Source: Pseudoscleropodium purum (taxonomy: Eukaryota; Streptophyta; Bryopsida; Hypnales; Brachytheciaceae). From it: 64,000 bases of DNA. Below are positions 1 through 13,275 of this stretch, in pieces. The DNA is taken from assembly GCA_963969395.1 (NCBI GenBank), contig OZ017798.1, positions 18,778,173 to 18,842,172 of the forward strand, written 5' to 3'. The stretch's first letter is position 1; each line of letters begins with the position of its first letter. A program made the position numbers and the translations under genes. Under the pieces are notes generated by a model. It was not told the DNA's origin. It made no database searches and was given only the letters and a program-made list of their open reading frames with translations.

Positions 1-1080
1 AGGTGCAAGGTTCAAAGCAGGGAGGTGGAGTGGGCGGATGTGATTTGACTAGATTTAAGGCACGTCGCCAGGAAAGGCGAGGCCACCTGGGGAACAGAGG
101 GCGGAGCAAACCATATTGTGCGCATTGGCGCGATCGGGAAGAGCGGAGCCAGCGAACTCAAGCGGGGGAACGGAAGATCAAGGCCAGCGCACGAGACCGA
201 AATCACTCGCATGGCATTGCGAGAATCCGGGAAATTGCACACATGGACCGGATCACCGGCATCACCGGATTGTGCGATTGGCCCAACCTTCGATTTCAGG
301 TTAATTCCTGCAAATTCGCAGTAAATTTCTTGCGAATCTCTGTAAAATCTTTAAGAAATCCCTGTAAAATCTCTGTCAACTCAAGAAAACTTCTGGAAAC
401 TCTCATAAATTTTCTGTGAATTTCTGTAAGTTTCCTGAAATTGTTTGGAAATGTTTGGAAATTATTCGGAAATGTTGTTTGGAAATAACATTCTAAAATG
501 TTGTGTGGAAATGTTGTATGCAAATTTGGTGTGTGCAAATTTGGTGTGTGCAAATTTGGTGTGCAAGTGCTGTTTGGAAATTGTGATTGGAAATGTCGGT
601 TGTTGGGAAATATTTTGTTGTATATGTTGTGCTGGTAATATTTTTTCTTAAATGTTTTCGAAAGTATTTGGGTGGCTGAGCGACATAGTGCGGGTTCGAC
701 GTTGCTGGGGTTCAGGCGATTGCGGAGTCGGCATGTGCGTCGCCCCCGGAAGCTCACTCTGGCCGGCTCCATGTCATGTTCCTGTTTTGCCCTTTTTCCT
801 ATTTTTTCTGCTTTCGAAAAACTGTGAATCTTTGTTTTTGTTTTATTTTTTGAAACACAAGGACAATTTCCATTCCATTGCAAGCGGAAACAGTAAATAC
901 ACAGAACCAGAGGGCAAGCCCGCGACGAAACTGTGAATCTGTGGTTTGAAAAGTCCGTCTGGGTCAGTGTCTTTTGGATTGACGAATGACGATTAGAAAT
1001 TCATTTTCGGTTTGATAATTCTGGGTCGACACTAGGGATACTAGTCACAGCTTCTTCACACCCAGTTCAATTCTTGGAGA
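1..1080. other. GC-richer leader followed by low-complexity repeat-derived DNA, no gene supported
   Basis: The first ~300 bases are GC-rich and contain overlapping open frames on both strands without recognisable domains. Bases ~300-650 are built from loosely repeated TTTGGAAAT/CTGTAAA-like words and include a 15-bp tandem repeat. Bases ~861-920 carry a short block (CATTCCATTGCAAGCGGAAA followed by a cagtaaatacacagaaccagag-like tail) that recurs at ~6718-6770. I see no intact coding gene, and TE debris is the most likely explanation. Confidence 0.4.
518..570. repeat. 15-bp tandem repeat, about 3.5 units
   Basis: The unit CAAATTTGGTGTGTG starts at 521, 536 and 551 with exact 15-base spacing and is flanked by degenerate versions. 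It lies in low-complexity DNA made of similar words. There is no coding context. Confidence 0.8.
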
Positions 1081-2389
1081 ATGGAGATGTGGCAATTTCT
1101 GAGTGGCATTTTGGGTGCTGCAGACCTCCCATTCTTCAACCTCCGAGTTTTCCATTTCTTCTCCTTCTCCTATGTAGGTGAAGAAACGGCACTTCATTCT
1201 CCAACTTCAAAGAATTTTCAATCTTCTGCTCCTTCATTTCACCCCTCCATCGCTGTACTCATCACCCATTCGATGATTTCATCAAAATCACCCCAAAGAT
1301 TAAACATTCTCCGAAGCTTCCATCCTCTAATCTTGCCGCATCCCTTGCCGCATCCCGAAGGGTTGTCCCACCTACTTCTTCGAGAAACTAAATTCAATGA
1401 TGTCGGAGAAGTTGGTAAGGGAAAGGAGGAGCCAATTGGGGAGTCAATTTGCACATCATCAGAAGTTTTTCTGGTTGTGAATAACTGCAGTCAGTGAAGT
1501 GGTTTCATTTGACAATTGGTGCGGACTTTATGGTGACTGTGTGATGTTTGCCAGCAGGCAAAGCTCGCCAGCAGGCACTGGTGATGAGAGTAGTATGGGT
1601 ACGTAGAATATGATTCTGGTTTCCTTTTTTGCTTCTTAATTCACAACGTCCTTTTGAAAAAATATAAAAATACAAAAAGATGATTCTGGCGTGCATGATC
1701 AGTTGGGCGATTGGTGTTATACTTTATTTTTTATTTTATCTTATTTATTTCTAATTTTAAATTTATAGATGGCTGACTGACAGACCATTTTGTGTGCCGA
1801 GACGCGTTTTTAATTAAAATATTGATGGCGGGTACCGGTATCGTATAGTATTCATTGTGTTCGTGCAAAGTTGTCACGATGTCCAGTCAGGGAAAGAATT
1901 AGGATGAGCTTGCACAGGGTTCATTTAAAGAGTGTTGGTGGATTGCAAGATGTTGGTAATAAAAGAGTAAGGGAGTTTGCTGATACAGCGACCCTTTAAG
2001 GAAGAAGGACTGATTCACTATTATAAGGAGTTTGGCTTGTTGAAATATTTTTTGGTCAAGTTTCAGTGAAAGAAAAATGACATGCATTGACATTTAACCT
2101 AAGTCGTTTCATAATTTTTGGACCTTTGCAGAATTAGTTATAAATTTTTGAAGTGGAAACGGAGTAGTCACTAAGAGCGTTCCCCTTCCTAAAATGTGCA
2201 CTGCTTGTACATTGATGGTTCACTAATGAGTGTAATATATAACTCTGTGTTAAAAAGCACTTTTAAAGCAAGTGCACTTTTAGAGCATCCTACTTTAATG
2301 TTGTATCTATTGTCATTACAAATAAAAAGTTTGTTGGATAATTCTATAAAGATAGATAAATTACTCTCATTCTTTTGTTAAACCGCAAA

Positions 2390-2750
2390 CATCAAACCTT
2401 TAGGGGAGCCAACCCATTTCCAACCACTTAAGCAATTACGGACATCTAGGGTGCAAATTTTGTGAGTGCAAATTTTTCCCCTTGTATAGAAATAGAGTTT
2501 GGAAGAATTACATAATTTTTCAGAATTTTTTAACTCAAAATATAATTATTATAAAAAATTTAGCCAAAGTGTCCTATACAACTTATGCTAGTCATGTAGG
2601 TTGTTCTATTTCCAACCATAGGTTGCTTGCAAATCAACCAAGGGCTAATTGCAATATTGAGATTCTTGCAACCAATCATGATGCACACTACAACTACTTT
2701 AGGAACCATGCCACAACTTCACAAAAATTGAATAGGCTATAGGTTTGAAA
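2390..2750 (+). repeat. Dispersed repeat, AT-rich decayed copy (sister at 28350-28745)
   Basis: Collinear with 28350-28745: the blocks cccatttccaac-acttaagcaatta, agaaatagagtttggaag, ttttcagaattttt and a closing AAATGGGGGGTGAT occur in the same order. This copy is clearly more AT-rich, and many differences are C-to-T or G-to-A relative to the 28-kb copy. No coding potential is seen, and the repeat class is unknown. Confidence 0.7.
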
Positions 2751-5700
2751 TGGGGGGTGATAAAAAATGGATCAACTCCTATAAAATGAACAAATTAGGC
2801 CCTCTTTGTATTCAAATTGAGAAGTCTCAATGAAAACCTCTCAAAGTTGAAGGTTTATATTCGAGAGGTTGACCTTTGGAGATAGTATAAAGTGATAAGA
2901 GGGCACAAAAGTGTTCTATCTATTGTTTAAGGATATTTTCTAAACTAGGGTAAGTTCAAAATGTGAGTTCTTCTTAAATGATTGGCTATGAGATTTTTTT
3001 TGCCCAAGGGGTTTCCAGAATTGTTGTCAAGCCTACTTTGTGAGATGGGCTTGACTACAATTCTAGAGGAGTCAAAACGTGTTCCTTTTTGCTACTCCAA
3101 ACAACAATATTGTCCACATTATTATTTCCATTGTAAAGCTACGTTCTTTGGTCTTCTCAATTTTGGAAGCTTTCATAATTTGAAAGTTTCAATATCCATA
3201 ACTTCTCATCTCCTATCATATATCAATGCTCACTCATGGGTAGTTCCAATAACTACGTGGAATATGTTACACATACCTCATTAGACAAGTACTACCATCG
3301 TAACATTGCAATTTTAGTTCCTTTAGGTTTTTTCACACATAAACCACATGTAGTATTAGATATAGCACTTCTAACTTTTCTTGTAATGAATTTAATATAT
3401 TACAAATATCATAACTTAATTCTTCTTATTGTAAATCAACCTACAATCCTTAAATATTTGACCAATGAATTTTGTAGTCAAATTTAATAATATTTCATTT
3501 TTCATTGCTACTATTAAAAAAATATAATATTTTAGAATTTGAAATTAGTATGAGTTTCTTAAGATTCTATATTAAAAAAAATTGTATCAATTACTATAAT
3601 GAATTCAAAAATCTCAAAATTTTATAGTGTAAAATTGGCAATTAGACATTTTGGAGGGAACTTACAATTGCATGATAACTAAGATAATACATATCTAACT
3701 TGCAATTGTAATAAGTTTCTTAGGTATAAGAAATTTTAAAGATTGAAAAAAAATTCAACTTGCTAAGCTTGATTTTCTTAGTTGGAGTCAATGTTAGTCA
3801 AAATCATCTTAAGTTCTTGAAAGGCAAAATGGGACTCAAACATGAAAAACTTTAAAATGAAAAAATACATCACATTGTTTAAGTTATAAACAGTAAAAAT
3901 ACTGAGAAAATTCTAAAATCATTGAATGGCACAATTTTTGAAAATGCACTGATACTTGAAGTGCCATGTCCAACTCTGGTTTAAAAATAATCATAATTTT
4001 TTTATAAATACAGTTCTTTTTTAATTTGCACTTCTTGCAATGTTTATCCGAATTTCGATGCCCTTTGGAGGTTCCATTCTTTATCCAATATAACTTAATT
4101 TCATTAGTTGGATGCAAAATTTAAAATGATTAACTTTGGATAGAATTTAAAGTTACTACAAGGAGTTATAAATTATCAAATATAATAAAGAATAATCTTT
4201 ATGATCTAATTGTAGTATTTTTTCTATGGAGAAGTCAATAATACCTCAACAAAGGATTTTCTACTACCACATGCTATATATAGAATTAAGTAGGTTTATA
4301 TGATGTGAAGTTTAGCATGGATGATATATTGCTTTTTTTCATTGTCTAATGTTTATTTGAAGTCATTTGTTTGCCACTTTTGACTTTTGAGTCACTAGCC
4401 TATAACGACAAAATTGAATATCATAATAGCCTTTCATTCTATATGGATCCATTTTGTGATTATATGTGCTTGAAATTTGTATATTTATTTTAGGGTGATG
4501 AAATTGGATAAATATTTTATAAAATGGAATATTTTCAAGAAATTTGTAAAATTTTGAACCTACTATGAATTATATTTTATAAAGTGAAGGAAACTCACAT
4601 CAAATATAAATTAGCTCCAAAAGTTTGGATTTTTTTCAAATTGTATATAATAGCGTAGGATATTAGAGAATAAATATATTTATTGTATCTTCAATTAATA
4701 GAAAATTCAAAAAATATATCGTTTTTATGATTCAAATTCACATTGAGATCAACCAATTTGATGTCATCCAAAACACACTATATAGAAATCCATGGATTGA
4801 ATTTTTTTTTTAAAGTCAAATATGCCAAAAACAAAGAATCTTCAATTCCATTCCCTAAGAGTTTATTCAAGCAAATCTTTAATGATGAAAATCTAAAAAA
4901 CTATTTTTTTTTTTTCTTGTAGGCTTTCCTAAAATCGTCGAAAGGATACAAAAGCACCCTCTACATAATGTGTTCATGGTTAATTAGAGATTGAGGTTTG
5001 ACTTCTCCTTTAAGAAACTATAGGGTAGAAGTACCTATTTCAAATAATTTAAGCATTTCAACCTATATGATGTGGGAAAGTCATGGAGGAATTGAATTCA
5101 ATGTGTGCAAAAACAAGGATGAGGAAGAATGCATTAAAAAAAACTATTTTTTCTCTAGGAATGAATTTTTTATTCAATATAAGTGTGGATTTTTCATCTA
5201 GACCCATTTTGGTTTCATAGACTCACCTATTATGATTAACCTTGGTACTTTTCCCTAAGAGCATCTCCACCAGGGCACACCATATTGCTTCAACAAACGG
5301 TTTGGCATGCCTTCTTATATTTTTGTATCCCAACAATTGTAGAGTTATAAAATTGTCTATCCAGGCTACAACAAAAATCGGTACCCACGAGCAAAGTTGT
5401 AGTATGTAGAGGATCCGACATGTGCCTCGATATGATATAAAAAAAAAGCCTTGGAATTTGTGTTTGGTGGAAGATTAAGCATCCGGTCCCAAATATGAGT
5501 CACCTTCTTAAACAAACCAAAAGAAAATAGCTCCTAATTCGCTAAGTTCACCTATGCTCAAATCTCAATTCCTTGATTTAATGAGGTTGTCAATCAAAAT
5601 AACTTGAATTTTGTTCTTCATGAGGTGACCAGAGGGGGGAACAATAAGCCCCATGGACCCTATCTGATGCCTAACACACATCAAAAGCAATGTGGTGTGC

Positions 5701-8700
5701 CTCATTTGCCACGTACTAGTGGAAATGCTGTAAGCCAAGAAAGAAGAGAGATGAATGGACGAGAAGGTATAAACAATGAATCCTTTTTTTTTTAATGAAT
5801 AGTGCATTCAACTCTTGTACACAAATAGGTCAGCCTACGAAGCGCATTGAAAAGAGGGCCTATCCAAAATAGGTAAGCTTACTTCTAGCACACGTCAAGC
5901 TTTCATTGCTCTTGCACTCTGCAAATCTTCTCCATGATCGGAATGCAGGTTGCAGGTGAGCCTGCAGACGGAATTGGGATTGCACTTTGGTAACTCAAGA
6001 ATCATGTCAATTAGTTCTCAAGTTTGTAAGATAAGTTATTGAAATGCTACCTCACCTTTGTACATAAGACCATGAGTGGATGCCCACGATGAGCTGAAGA
6101 ACATGAAAATCAATAGCTTATCATGGGCTGTGCCTGGCTCCCTTGACTTGTGATGTATCTTAATAAGTTAAGTTGCGCAGTAAATTTGAGTGGGGTTTGT
6201 TTGTTGACATTGAATGGGACACACTCAAGGAGTCACTTGATGCTCACCACCCTTCAACTCAATTAATAAATATGCAATAAGCTTAGCCAGGTTTTTTTTT
6301 TTAGTTTTCGGATAAATGGTTATGTGGCCTTTCTTTCAAGAAGGTTTTAAGTTCATGGCTCTTTCATTCTAGGGGTTTGAATTGAAAGAGGCCAATTTTG
6401 AGTATAAAATTTTTGTATGTAATTTTTTGTATGTGCTAGCTCTGCTCGATAGATTTTGAAAGCATTGTGGCAACAATGTGTAGGCCATCATTACAATTTG
6501 ACATTTTTTAACACATTCACCCCCTCTTTTTTTCTTCTATAGGCTTGAAGTTGCCCTATGTTTTTTTCAGAAAATTGGGCATTTAATTGCCTAAAAAACA
6601 CACCATGAGCTTAGCAGTTCACACTGGCTTGGCATCCAAATTTGGGCAATGTGCTAACTCCTCGGTACTTACAAAGGTGTGTGTGAATTCAGAAAAAAAA
6701 CATTTTTTTTTAAACACGTGGACCATTTCCATTGAAAAGGGAAGCAGTACACAGAACCAGAGGTGCAAAATCCTCAGCAGCAATTTTTTTTTGGTTTTCA
6801 AGATCTCATAAAAAAATAATCTAAAACTCAACTAACACCAAAAAGAAGGAAAACTGTCACTCACAGAAAACCAATTTGAGAATCGGTGTTATCATTTGAA
6901 CGTTGTAACTTAATAAAGTTATGTTTGTGATGCACTTAGTAGTGTTGGTGAGAGTCTCAAGAATTGGTAGTTTTGTACATCTTTTGACTACATTCTCTGA
7001 AGTATTGTATGCTCGCATAGAAGAAGGGTAACTCTAGTGTGAATGAAATGTCTGTTGGGAATGGCTCAACTATCTAAGCCTGGTGGATTCATATAGCAAA
7101 TTCCATCTTTGGTGTCTTTATAAAGAAGTAGACCTTGTAATAAAATATGTGACATATTCCTTTCCTAGAAATCTTTTCAAGATATTCACAAGATGACAAT
7201 GTTCATAGTTGGATGGACTATAGTGGTAAACCCCCCATAAATGCTATGTCTACCTCACATTGTGCCAAAGCCAAAGCCATGGAATCAACGTTGCATATGT
7301 CTTTGCTTATTCACACTTATTGTCAAAATTGTTAGCATAGTAAATTTAGTTCAAATTAGATGTATCAAGAATCAATTCTATGATTTTCTCTCTATATATA
7401 TGCATTGCTATATGGTGCTCTAAACCTAACTAGCATGATAAGAGAGCATTGGTAGAACTTGTTTGGTCTCTATTGTGGCCATGCCTATACCAATGCATAG
7501 GCCAATCTAACATCTCCAAATCCAAACTCCAATTGGATTATAGTTCAAAGCCCTAAATTTGTGAAAATTATTATATATTCACAATCTTGATTCATGTATC
7601 ATACCATGAGGGTAATGAAAGATGAGAAGGACAATAAAATATATAGCCCTCTCCCTTCACACTAAACTATGGATAGTGAGACAAAGATGTTGAGGTACCC
7701 AAATCCAATAATCCATAAAGTTATAGCTCCTTCTAGTCAATTGATTGTAAGGGCTAGTGGCAAGCGCTAAAGATGAGGTTGCTCTATAGGCTAGTCAATC
7801 TCAATGTCCTCCAAAGACAATGTTTTGACACTATTCTTAACCCCTAAAGTTCTTTGACTATGTTTTTACCAAAAATGCTACAAAACTACCAATTCTAATA
7901 CAAGTACAAAATTTTAGAAAAAAACAAACATTTTAGAACACATGTAACTCTAGGATCTTGTACTATGCTAATTTTGAGAAGATGTGAAAAAAATTCAGAA
8001 ATTTTGAATGTGTTAATTGCATAACATTAGCTTTTGAATTGATAGCAATCTTTTTCTAGCCTTGTGGAAAACATGGGATTTGCACGTTACAAGGTTACAT
8101 GTATATAAAAAAACACCCATGTTGTTGGTGCTTCTATGGATTCATTCTTCAAGTCAAATTGGCTACATGATTGGAAAATTTTAGATCATTTGGAATTGTA
8201 CAACACAACATATACGAAAAAAACAATAAATAGAAAGAAATAGAGATTACTTCAAATATTACATTGTTGAAAATTTAGTTGAAAATTGAAAATTATGGAG
8301 TTGAAAATTGCCTATTCCAATGGTTCCAATGTTGTTATAGACAATGCACATCCCATGGTTTTATTTTTTTCAAAAAAGATTGAAAATTGAGTTAAATAAA
8401 GGCCATCAAAGTTTATTTTAGAGTAGAGAATATATAATTGTCCACAAACTAAAACTCCTTAAAACTTTCATCTCATTAATCAAAATGGAATGATTCAAAG
8501 CTATATATAAATAGAGAGAGAAAATCAATTTCAAATTTTTGTCTTTGAAAAAAGTATTTTTTTCTAATTTGTTAGGACTACCTAATGTAGAAAAAAAATA
8601 CATATCATACAATAATTTTTTAACTTTGTAGTCAAAAGTTATGAAAATTATTGGGCCCTAATGAAAAAACTCATCTATATGTTGTGTAAAATCTTCAAAG

Positions 8701-10599
8701 AAAAAAAAATTAAATTTCATTTGTAGTGAGTTGCCTAAAATTACTATGTTGCCTCTAAACTCAGTTTAGTCTTTTAGGGGTGAACACCAAGTAGAATATA
8801 CTTTAATAATATCACTAAATAAACATCATTTATTAGCACCATTCTTGACAATAAGTACAAGCTTGCCATAATTTTGTATATAATAACATTAAACTCATTT
8901 AGCTCTTGTAGTATTTTTATTATTCTTAAGCAAAATTGGCACAAACAATATATGCTAAAAATAAGGTGGAGTACACAGCTTTTGAATCTTTTGGAAAATT
9001 TCCAATTTAGGATCTTGTATTTGATTTGTATTTTTACTTGCTTAAAATTTTTCAAAGTGTATTTTGTTAGCACCTCTAAGATCACAATGCTAAAAGTATA
9101 CCATATGATTTTTTTTCTAAAGATTTTTTTGATTATTTGGAAATTAAAAAAATCTAATAAAATTTACCTCACTAATGAAAATTGAATAAACAAAATCTTT
9201 CCTTGTATTTATAGATATATACTCCAAGTAAAAAAAAAAAGTAGCAAAATGCAAGTATCTCTATGCAAATAAATAAATATATTAATTTGGACATTTATCT
9301 TTTTGCATGATATTTAGTACAATATTTTATTTTGAATATTGTATAAAAATCCCTATTTGACAATTCTTCAATGCTATTTCTCCTAAATATCCAAATGTCA
9401 CAATTCTCATAAACATAAAAAATGAATTGTTAAGAATGATGGGCCCAAAATACTATTGTTCCTTTTAGAACACATTTAAATTTCATTTGCCTACATAACC
9501 TTTGTACTTTTGAACCTTTTTGTATATTGGTATAAATCTCTAACAACAAGTTTGGTTTTCTTTTCATTTGAAAATTAGCTTGTTGAAAAGCCAAGAAACT
9601 CCTTATCTTATATAGAATTTTAAAAAATATTATCAAATTTGAGTTCATAAGATGACTTGCATAAAATTTAAATAAAACACTTGAAGTAGGATAATTCCTT
9701 GAGGACCAAAGATAATCCAAATTTTCAAAATTGTAAAGATGTATTACAAAATTCAACTTAGAATAATAATTTAATGATAACTAATGAACAATAGCCATAA
9801 AGTATGATCCATACTTCCATAGATAATATCTATATGATTAGATCCACTAGTCACAAACCAATACTTTTCATTAAAATTTGAAGTCAAAAATTGAAAATTC
9901 CTTCTAAAATCGATTGTAATTTGAATAGTTGTGAATTTTACAAGAATCTCTTTCCTATTTAGGTTCTAAATGTTAACTTCTCAGCATAGTGATTTTTGAA
10001 GATTTTGATTTTACTCTTTTATTCAAATTATTTTTGAAGTGTCACTTTTTGAACCACCAAGGTTATTTTTGAGGCTATACTACTAGTACCTTTTAAATTG
10101 TAGAATATTTGCAAAGCAAAATCTTTAAAATCTATACCATACAAAAGTTAAAGAGCTATCACAAGAATCTTCCAAAAAATCAATGAATGAAAAGACCCAC
10201 TTTTGTGTCCTTCAGGGATGTGTTTGTGTTCATCCATTGTTCAAAATTTGAATAATGTTTCTAAAAAGGTTAAGAATGTTATCATAGTGGCTCAACACAT
10301 ATTGTAGTTCCAATGTTTCTAATTGTAGTATCAAAGTGAAATGGTGAGACAATCAAAATGACAACATGCTAAAGTTATATTCTTTGATTTGTGAGTTGAT
10401 TGCTACAAATCATGTAGTCTTAAGCTTCAATGTACACAAACCATCATTCTACTAGAGATGGCACTTAAGTTGGACTATGATGATAAGCCACGTGATGAAC
10501 AAAGATTGTGCATATTTTATTTTCTCCTTGGTTTGAAATGTCTCAACAATTCATTTCACAACAAGTAACGTAGACTTAGACTACAATTTTAATCAAAAC

Positions 10600-11420
10600 T
10601 AATATACCTTGTGCCGTTGCCATGGTCAAAATCAAAATGAAAATAATTTTCTAATTTTTTAAATTATAAAAAGTTTAAAACTTCAATAATTTCCATGTTA
10701 TAGGTTCAAACACCACAAAACATAGCTAGTGCACTTCTCTTTGCTAAGGGCTTTCTGATAGTACCAAGAACTTTATTGGGAAACACATGGTCCAATAAAT
10801 GTCAACGTAATATACAAATAAACAAAACAAAACAAATAGACTAACTTAAAAGTATGGACTAGTATGCCTTGTGCTATTGCCACATTCAAAACAAAAATAA
10901 AAATAATTTTTCCTAATTCTTTTAATTCAATAACTTTCACACCATACGTCTAAATGCCACAAAACAAAGCCCATGTACCCTTCCTTGCCAAGGCTTTTTG
11001 ACAATAGTAAGAATATAATTAAAGGACGTTTGGTTCTAGAGATTTCAATGTGCCAAAAATTAAAACAAAACAAATAACCTTACAAACAAACAACCTAACC
11101 TAAGGTATAGATGGATGAAACTAATCCATCTTATTGGACTCAATAATATGAAAACAACTAATATTGCAATTGATCTATACCTTAAGTTAGTTTGTTTTGT
11201 TTTATTTGTTATGGTGACAACTCCTAGACTTTGCACTCTAGGTCACATTCTTCATACTATTGAAAATTTCTTTGTGAAATGGGTGCTCAAGCTTTGTTTC
11301 ATAGTGTTTAGACCTATAATATGAAAGATATTGAATTTTGAAGTTTTTATGAATAAAAAAATAAAAAAATACTTTTATTTTTGTTTTAGCTGTGGCAAGG
11401 GTACAAAGTATACTAGTCTA
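10600..11420. repeat. Cluster of three copies of one ~250-bp repeat (two direct, one inverted)
   Basis: Copies at ~10600-10858 and ~10860-11105 are direct; both begin with an actagtatgccttgtgc-like block followed by ttgccac. Both contain a ccacaaaac-agc block and end in an AAACAAAACAAAT-rich stretch. A third copy at ~11160-11420 is inverted and ends with gtggcaagggtacaaagtatactagt. A fourth, interrupted copy lies at ~12040-12800. No open reading frame is conserved between copies, so this is probably a non-autonomous element. Confidence 0.65.
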
Positions 11421-12039
11421 TACTTTAAATTAGTTAGTTAGGTATGTTTGTTAGTTGTTACGATGAGATCTCTAGGATCATACATCTTCTAGTCGTGTTT
11501 TTGCTCAGGGGTGCACTTAGTTCTACTATAATTGATCACGTGCAAACAAATCATACAACCCCTACATACTTTTTGAAATTTAAATTGAAAAAAAAATATG
11601 AATATATTTTTTTACTTTAAAAGTTTAGGCTATGAATTATTGGTATTTTGATTTGTTAATAGTTATTAGTTAAAAAAATTTGAATAAAAAAAGATACACT
11701 GTAGAAAAGGAAAATAATTTTCACACCTCTATATTATATAAGAAAAAAATGGTCTAAAAAATGAACAAAAAATTTCTAAAAATAACTCTCTATTGAAAGC
11801 TCTTTTTGAATTGAATATCAATGCAATGGTCACCTAAATGTGTTCTCTATAAATATTTGAGTTGAAATATTTGTCATTTTAGTTCATTTTTAACCTCTTT
11901 TAGAAATCACTTCATATTTCATTTGAATTGAAAATTTTGGCAATAGAAACCATAGTCATTATCAAACAATGTTCAAAATTTTAGGTTGAATTTTTAGTTT
12001 ATTAGAAACCACTTGTTCACACATCACCTCGCACATTGC

Positions 12040-12800
12040 CAACTAAATGAATGGGAGTGCACCCCCTAGGTCTTTTTGGTATTGTTAGAAAGCTCTCTTT
12101 GAGGAGGGGTGTATAGGCTTTGTATTATGACATTTGAACTATGGTATGAAACTTAATTTTGAATTTTTTATGAATAAAAAAATACTTTAATTATATTCCC
12201 TCCGTTTCAAAATGATCTTCTTGTGGGCCTTAAATTTTTGTCTGAAAATGATCTTCTTGTTACACTTTGTACACTGTGAATTGGTCAAATTTGGTTTTCA
12301 ATTGCTATTTAGAACTAATAGAACAACTTTGAGTTATAATTTCTATTCTATTTGTGCAATCATCAATCTAAGGACAAATGAAATGACTAAAAGAGTTCAT
12401 GGACATTGCTTGTTCTTATTTTTTGCATCTTTTTGAATATTGCGTGATTGAAGGAAATGAAACTCTAGAAGATAGAAAATAGGTTCATAGATGGTCTTAG
12501 GCTTATACTAAGTGCCTAAAAAATATTGACCACATATTCAACAATTAAATGTCTATTGGTGCTTTTTGAAAATGTCCAAAAAATTCTACTTTTCAATATT
12601 CCAAAACTATACTTTGGAAAGGGCTTCAAAATTCAAATAAGAATGCATCAAGCTCTACTTAGAGTGCAAAATGGGTCTTAAAAATGTTATTTTGAGCCGT
12701 AATCTTGAACATTTTGTCTAACAAGAAGATCATTTGGAGATGGAGGTAGTATTATATTATATTATATTGTGGCCATTGCATAGGGTACACTAGTATCCAC
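12040..12800 (-). repeat. Fourth copy of the 10.6-11.4 kb repeat, interrupted by a MITE
   Basis: The left part (ttatgaataaaaaaatacttt and upstream bases) matches the inverted copy at ~11340-11380. The right part (gtggccattgcatagggtacactagta, 12770-12797) matches ~11391-11417. The two halves are separated by a ~555-bp Stowaway-like MITE, so the MITE inserted after this repeat was already in place. Confidence 0.65.
12195..12752. mobile_element. Stowaway-like MITE (Tc1/mariner-type), ~555 bp
   Basis: The left end reads TATTCCCTCCGTTTC followed by aaaatgatcttcttgt. The right end is its imperfect inverse, acaagaagatcattt then ggagatggaggtagta. The CTCCCTCCGT-type terminus with TA flanks is characteristic of Stowaway MITEs. 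The termini match over ~30 bases with a few mismatches. There is no transposase inside. It interrupts an older repeat copy. Confidence 0.75.
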
Positions 12801-13159
12801 AACATTTACATACATTTTCTTGTCATTTCTATTTTTGGATATGGTGTCCACACGACATTTCTAAATTTGATAACTTACTATAGGATATGTCAAATTTGAA
12901 ACAATTGGATGGCCCAACAAAGTTTGAGGACAAGGCGAGTAAAGTTTGAATTTCACATTTTCATGACACAAAGAATGCAAAATATCACACAAATATTGTT
13001 TCTCTTAATAAAGTTTTCTACTTATTGAGGGAGGTATCAAATAAAGATTTTGAAATTCCACAAAAGGTTCAACCTAGATTACACTTATTTATTGATTTAT
13101 TTTTTATTTTTTCTTCTTATGCTAAGTGGATTGGCTTTTTATTTATTTATTTGTTTATT

Positions 13160-13275
13160 TATTTTTACAAGATGAATCCAATAGAAGACAAATTCATGCA
13201 TTTTCCAAGCTTTAGCTTCAATAAAGTGAAGCGCTTGTTTATGAGGGCTAGTACCATTAAGGTTCCAAACAAGAA
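13160..13275 (+). pseudogene. Remnant of a MULE-type transposase C-terminus
   Basis: The frame through 13168-13275 encodes KMNPIEDKFMHFPSFSFNKV. This aligns with KMDINEDKFIHAPSYSFNEL in the tail of the transposase gene near 56.1 kb; the nucleotide match is also strong across gaagacaaattcatgca and aagctttagcttcaat. Upstream is an AT-rich TTTATTTATT tract with no recognisable transposase core. This appears to be a short isolated fragment of a related element. Confidence 0.6.

Noticed and set aside
3..419. Overlapping frames on both strands in the GC-rich first 400 bases
   Set aside because: GC-rich DNA gives long chance frames. The peptides are Arg/Gly-rich without motifs and start at the window edge.
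1081..1497. 138-codon plus-strand open frame
   Set aside because: No recognisable domain, Ser/Phe-rich composition typical of chance frames, and no splice or homology support.
8774..9185. 103-codon frames on both strands in AT-rich DNA
   Set aside because: Ile/Leu/Lys/Phe-rich chance frames on overlapping strands with no conserved motif.
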